Part shown: one piece after another, positions 61,825 to 64,000 of the stretch | Layout of the letters: the number at the start of each line of letters is the position of its first letter | How positions within the stretch are numbered: the first letter of the stretch is position 1 | NCBI RefSeq assembly: GCF_003050615.1 | Contig: NZ_NWBU01000018.1 | Coordinates: 124,001 to 188,000 of the forward strand | Length of the DNA: 64,000 nucleotides | Direction of reading: 5' to 3' | Source: Sphingomonas oleivorans | GTDB lineage: Bacteria; Pseudomonadota; Alphaproteobacteria; Sphingomonadales; Sphingomonadaceae | Translations under genes and position numbers: made by a program | The notes under the pieces: model-generated | Database searches by the model: none | What the model saw: only the letters and a program-made list of their open reading frames with translations | What the model was told of the DNA's origin: nothing

Positions 61825-63318
61825 ATGACTGAGAAGATCGTGGCCTTATATGGTGAAACGCATCGCCCTCAGATCCATTTTTCGCCAGCGGAAAATTGGA
61901 TAAATGACCCGACGGGCCTGGTTCATTATAATGGCCGCTACCATCTTTTTTATCAGCATAATCCTTCGGACAAGATTTGGGGGAATATGCATTGGGGCCA
62001 TGCCGTCAGCACGGATCTGATCCACTGGGAACATCGGCCGGTGGCGCTGCGGGCAAGTCCCGAGGGCTTGGGTTATATCTTTTCGGGAAGCGCGGTGGTG
62101 GACTGGAACAACAGCAGCGGATTCCAGACGGGCGACCATCCACCGATCGTGGCGATATTCACGCATAGCTCCAGGGATAATCATCAGGTGCAAAGCCTGG
62201 CATATAGCCTCAATGGCGGAGATGTCTGGCAGATGTATCGGGGCAATCCGGTACTCGACAATCCCGGAATCGCCGATTTTCGGGATCCCAAGGTCATTTG
62301 GGATAAAGCGCGCAATCAGTGGGTCATGGTGCTGGCGGCCCATGACATGATCAAATTCTATCGTTCGGATAATCTGATCAACTGGGAATATTGTTCCGAT
62401 TTCGGTCAGGATGTCGGCTCGCATGGAGGCGTATGGGAGTGCCCCGACCTATTCCCGCTGGATTTGCCTGATGCCGGCGGGCAAAAATGGATATTGATCG
62501 TCAGCCTGAATCCGGGCGCCCCCAATGGCGGGTCGGGGACGCAATATTTTATCGGCGACTTTGACGGCCGTTCTTTTCATTGTGATCTCCCGGAAACATT
62601 ATGGATGGACTATGGCCCGGACAATTATGCCGGCGTCACCTGGAGCGATGTTCCGGAGCAGGATGGCCGCCGCATTCTCATCGGCTGGATGAACAATTGG
62701 CAGTATGCCAATGCGCTGCCGACCTCTCCCTGGCGGGGCGCCATGACGTTGCCGCGCGAATTGCGGCTGATCAGAACAGATGCGGGACTGCGATTAAGCT
62801 GTGCGCCGCTGGCCGAGCTGGCGACCTTACGAAGAGGAAATCCGATCACGCATCGGAATGTGCTTATCGACGAAGCATATGATCTGGGCAATGGCGCAGC
62901 TCTTGGGGAGTTGCTGGATATCAGCCTCCAGATGGACTGGCCTCAGCAGGAAGCCCATGATTGGTCTATGCATTTCCTTAATGGAGACGACGAAGAGTTG
63001 ACCCTCAATTTTGATATGCGATCAGGGCAGTTGTGCGTTGATCGAACCAAAGCGAGTTTTCGTATCGGCGATGTCGCGAGTTTCAGCAGTGAAATCATTG
63101 CGCCGATAGAAATAGGTGGAGAAACATCTATCGGGCTCAGAATGATAAAAGACACCTCTTCCCTGGAAATATATCTCGAAGATGGAAGGGGCCTTCTGAC
63201 GCTCAACTATTTCGTAGAAAGCCGCCTGGACCGGCTGGAAATGCGTTCGGGTCGGGATGGTCATCCTATCAAGCTGAAAGCCGCATCCATCAATGCGCTT
63301 ACGGGCATCTGGGATTGA
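61825..63318 (+). CDS. GH32 beta-fructofuranosidase (invertase/levanase type)
   Basis: A 497-aa hydrolase with all canonical GH32 motifs: nucleophile Asp in ENWINDPTGLVHYNG, RDP in ADFRDPKV, acid/base Glu in GGVWECPDLFP. Propeller to about residue 320, then a beta-sandwich. No signal peptide, so it cleaves imported sucrose or fructo-oligosaccharides in the cytoplasm. ATG at 61825 lies 5 nt after AAGGAG. It is the last gene of the receptor operon and the clearest guide to its substrate. Confidence 0.92.
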   Translation: MTEKIVALYGETHRPQIHFSPAENWINDPTGLVHYNGRYHLFYQHNPSDKIWGNMHWGHAVSTDLIHWEHRPVALRASPEGLGYIFSGSAVVDWNNSSGFQTGDHPPIVAIFTHSSRDNHQVQSLAYSLNGGDVWQMYRGNPVLDNPGIADFRDPKVIWDKARNQWVMVLAAHDMIKFYRSDNLINWEYCSDFGQDVGSHGGVWECPDLFPLDLPDAGGQKWILIVSLNPGAPNGGSGTQYFIGDFDGRSFHCDLPETLWMDYGPDNYAGVTWSDVPEQDGRRILIGWMNNWQYANALPTSPWRGAMTLPRELRLIRTDAGLRLSCAPLAELATLRRGNPITHRNVLIDEAYDLGNGAALGELLDISLQMDWPQQEAHDWSMHFLNGDDEELTLNFDMRSGQLCVDRTKASFRIGDVASFSSEIIAPIEIGGETSIGLRMIKDTSSLEIYLEDGRGLLTLNYFVESRLDRLEMRSGRDGHPIKLKAASINALTGIWD

Positions 63319-63399
63319 CCGCTCGCTGGTAGAATTGAGGCGTTCGAGCCAATCTGAACTCCCGGCCGCTGGCAGCCGCTCGGTTGGACGGGATGGCGC

Positions 63400-63639
63400 C
63401 TATGGCCGGCGCCTGCGCCGCATCAGCTTCACGCCCCCGACGACCAACGCGACAGCGACCCCGACCGCGCCTCCGACATAGACGGCTACCCACGCTATGG
63501 CGGTCAACAATATCTCCGCAAAACGGATGAGGTTGAGCGTAAGGTGGATCAGGGCATCACCGGCATTGGCCAGATGTTGGTAGGCGGCTCCCGATCGCTC
63601 GACAAGCTTGCGGGCCTCATGACAGCGCGTTTGGAGCAC
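63400..63639 (-). CDS. small membrane protein, unknown
   Basis: A 79-aa protein with an amphipathic N-terminal half, then a long hydrophobic stretch (FAEILLTAIAWVAVYVGGAV onward) and a basic tail (MRRRRRP), consistent with a small inner-membrane protein. No family recognised. It may be only a chance frame; the coding pattern is better than that of overlapping frames. Confidence 0.4.
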   Translation of the reverse strand: MLQTRCHEARKLVERSGAAYQHLANAGDALIHLTLNLIRFAEILLTAIAWVAVYVGGAVGVAVALVVGGVKLMRRRRRP

Positions 63640-63659
63640 GCCATGGAGGGTTCTCGCAG

Positions 63660-63679
63660 AGCGAATGGCGTCATTCGCT
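63660..63679. repeat. 8-bp inverted repeat upstream of the last gene
   Basis: AGCGAATG-GCGT-CATTCGCT is a perfect hairpin 76 nt upstream of the ATG at 63756. It may be an operator or a transcription end. The 63319-63755 gap otherwise contains only the small minus-strand frame. Confidence 0.45.
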
Positions 63680-63755
63680 TAGGCCGTGAACCCATAAATG
63701 CGTTGGGAGTGCGGAGTGATTGCGTTCTCCGCTGTTGAGTTGCAGGAAAGAGGGG

Positions 63756-64000
63756 ATGGTTGAGATCGTTCGCCTTGATGCTGGTGCTGAGCGCCCCTTG
63801 CTGGCCGATGATCAGCCATGGCTCTACGTCGAACAGTCAGACGAGGGGCTGTTTTACGGCAGCGGTGGCTCTTGGAAGGCATCGGGCGAGTGGGTCGGCT
63901 ATGGATCGCTTTCCGAGAACGATGTCGATCTTGATTGCGCGGTAAAGGCGGCCTGCGAGTGGGCAGATCGCTATAATGTTCCGACCATCTGGGTCTTTGC
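63756..64000 (+). CDS. hypothetical protein, N-terminal part (cut by window edge)
   Basis: ATG with GGAAAGAGGGG upstream opens a frame that runs to the window end (81 residues): acidic, Trp-rich and soluble, e.g. LLADDQPWLYVEQSDEGLFY and AACEWADRYNVPTIWVF. No family recognised. The good ribosome-binding site and residue composition support a real gene. Confidence 0.6.
   Translation, partial: MVEIVRLDAGAERPLLADDQPWLYVEQSDEGLFYGSGGSWKASGEWVGYGSLSENDVDLDCAVKAACEWADRYNVPTIWVF

Overview
The window looks like a chromosomal segment of a sphingomonad-type alphaproteobacterium. The evidence is the high GC content with GC-rich third codon positions, large TonB-dependent receptors placed inside catabolic clusters, DUF3861 and DoxX genes, many LysR/MFS/oxidoreductase modules, and tightly overlapping ATGA/TTGA/GTGA gene junctions. 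No rRNA, tRNA, CRISPR array or intact transposase was seen.

Layout. (1) 1-1.4 kb: leftward end of a caa3-type cytochrome c oxidase operon (subunit II with a fused cytochrome c, then the start of subunit I). (2) 1.45-8.1 kb: an alpha-glucan utilisation locus with an SSS sugar/sodium symporter, a secreted GH13 amylase, a cytoplasmic GH13 alpha-glucosidase and a LacI repressor. (3) 8.2-12 kb: LysR/LysE pair, then LysR, an MFS-permease remnant and an aldo/keto reductase. (4) 12.3-22.7 kb: an apparent organosulfur acquisition/catabolism cluster. It holds an SBP lipoprotein, an SfnB/DszC-like flavoprotein, a 2-hydroxyacid dehydrogenase, a class II aldolase-like protein, a TonB receptor, an ABC permease and ATPase, a Gln-type thiol dioxygenase, a three-domain rhodanese with one live active site, and an Rrf2 regulator. 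This is the best candidate for an undescribed pathway. (5) 22.7-25.5 kb: LysR with DoxX, quinone oxidoreductase and DUF3861. (6) 25.6-33.5 kb: a five-gene overlapping RND tripartite efflux operon with its own OmpR-type two-component system and a GTCAG direct-repeat array in front. (7) 33.4-41.8 kb: a LysR remnant, then an oxidoreductase module (SDR, old yellow enzyme, AKR, luciferase-like monooxygenase) divergent from a LysR, plus SRPBCC, cyclase-family and MFS genes and a DJ-1/PfpI remnant. (8) 41.8-45 kb: leftward operon cupin, MRJP/yellow-like, small membrane protein, Nramp. FUSC, alcohol dehydrogenase and semialdehyde dehydrogenase genes follow. (9) 48.6-53.4 kb: peroxiredoxin, LysR, SsuD-like monooxygenase, a deletion scar joining an SBP start to a TonB-receptor tail, a small hydrolase and a HAD phosphatase.

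(10) 53.6-63.3 kb: a fructan/sucrose locus with visibly more AT-rich coding than its surroundings. It has a LacY/CscB-type permease, a LacI regulator, a TonB receptor, a LamG-GH32 protein with unusual catalytic-site motifs, and a canonical GH32. Two near-identical 20-bp dyads sit just downstream of predicted promoters of the permease and receptor genes. The simplest model is that the receptor imports oligofructosides into the periplasm, the permease takes them through the inner membrane, the two signal-less GH32 proteins split them in the cytoplasm, and the LacI protein represses the system until sugar is present. The last 0.7 kb carries two small unknown genes.
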